From Apteryx mantelli (Eukaryota > Chordata > Aves > Apterygiformes > Apterygidae): DNA of 64,000 nucleotides. The position numbers and the translations under genes are program-made. Location of the stretch: the NCBI RefSeq assembly GCF_036417845.1, contig NC_089980.1:66834501-66898500 (forward strand), given 5' to 3'. This document shows positions 63,244 through 64,000 of this stretch, piece after piece (the stretch's first letter is position 1; every line of letters starts with the position of its first letter). The notes beneath the pieces are model-generated. The model saw only the letters and a list, made by a program, of their open reading frames with translations, made no database searches and was not told where the DNA came from.

Positions 63244-64000
63244 AAGAAAAAAATCAACCCTCAAATTCACCTGAATTGCAGCATCCGCGGGAGGCACTCA
63301 CCCCCTCCCCCCCCCCCGGACCACGTCCAAAGAACAAAAGCGGTGTGAAACAGGCAGAGAAGTTGGCTATAATGGTCTCGTTTTATCCTGCAATGATGGT
63401 TTTCGTGCTCCTTGATATAATACTGCAGAGGGGGGGAGAAAGAAGTAATTAGCTACTCTCCGCCAGTACAGAACAGAACAGCTTTAGGTATGTTATGTTT
63501 AATCAAGACGTTGAAGAATTGAAAGAAATTCTTTTAAAACATGTCTGCTGTTTAAAAATAGATTATGAATGAACCCATTTATCCCTCTGGAATAGGCGTG
63601 TTTAGGGGATTCTGGAACTGAAAGGGAGGTTATATGCATTTACATGTTTACATAGCATTGCTTTGAGTTTAGACGTTAGTTTGTTAGGCGGGAAATAATA
63701 TTACATTATACCAAGATCCCGTTCTTTAGATTCTTCAGAGCTCCGGTCTTCCAAGTAGGGATATTCAGAAGTTTCTGTACGCTGATGTGTGGGTATGTTA
63801 AAGCTCGAGAACTGGTTTTGACTTTGTTTCTTTGACCTTGTGGTTCAGATTTAACTTTCAAGTTGAATTTCCCATAGTTCCTGGCTTCCACTAGACCTCC
63901 TTGTGCATGTTTTGACAGATTTGAAAACCACATTGAGAATGAAACTTTAAATTAACTGAGATTTGTTTTACTTCATTTTTAACCAAATAAGCATCAGGAG

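Larger units (their letters stand above)
62634..64000 (+). other. AKAP12: AKAP12 intron 1, 5' part
   Basis: Begins with the donor GTAAGG. The first 400 bases are still CpG island, followed by pyrimidine and C tracts (63057-63118, 63227-63243, 63301-63317) and then ordinary AT-rich intron. No further exon is recognised before the window ends. Confidence 0.75.

Noticed and set aside
1-64000. tRNA, rRNA, CRISPR array, endogenous retrovirus or bacterial operon
   Set aside because: No cloverleaf A/B boxes, spaced repeat arrays, LTR pairs or gag-pol frames were seen; all RT sequence is CR1 LINE.

Overview
This 64 kb window is vertebrate nuclear DNA, most likely from a bird. The evidence is avian-type CR1 LINEs ending in the 8-base repeat ATTCTGTG, sparse old repeats, and two recognisable spliced genes in the same order and orientation as MTHFD1L and AKAP12 on human 6q25. 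The species cannot be named from sequence alone. Nothing looks prokaryotic, viral or mitochondrial.

Layout. Bases 1-14005 are read as the last intron of MTHFD1L, which carries a large, damaged CR1 LINE in the sense orientation (about 3186-7283). The terminal coding exon of MTHFD1L is at 14006-14095; a 3' UTR may run to a first canonical AATAAA at 15345-15350. Bases from about 15.4 to 61.9 kb are intergenic. They are AT-rich and hold microsatellites, several worn CR1 3' ends, one probable MIR-type SINE, one unnamed old repeat-like tract, and a young 5'-truncated CR1 on the minus strand (32152-33695) whose reverse-transcriptase frame is still open. From about 61.93 to 63.0 kb there is a dense CpG island containing the promoter and first coding exon of AKAP12 (alpha-type, N-myristoylated start; ATG at 62538, splice donor at 62634). 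The window ends inside AKAP12 intron 1.

How the parts relate. The two genes are unrelated in function (mitochondrial folate metabolism; a scaffold for PKA and PKC at the plasma membrane), but their adjacency supports both calls. The two CR1 copies belong to one subfamily: over about 300 shared RT residues I count roughly ten differences. The intronic copy has a frameshifted ORF1, an intact endonuclease, a deletion between endonuclease and RT, a TGA and a 2-base deletion in RT, and an unusual missing 3' end. Its 5' leader contains a repeated block with a TATA box between the copies, which may be a tandem promoter arrangement. Most long open frames elsewhere are by-products of GC-rich sequence, antisense CR1, or chance.
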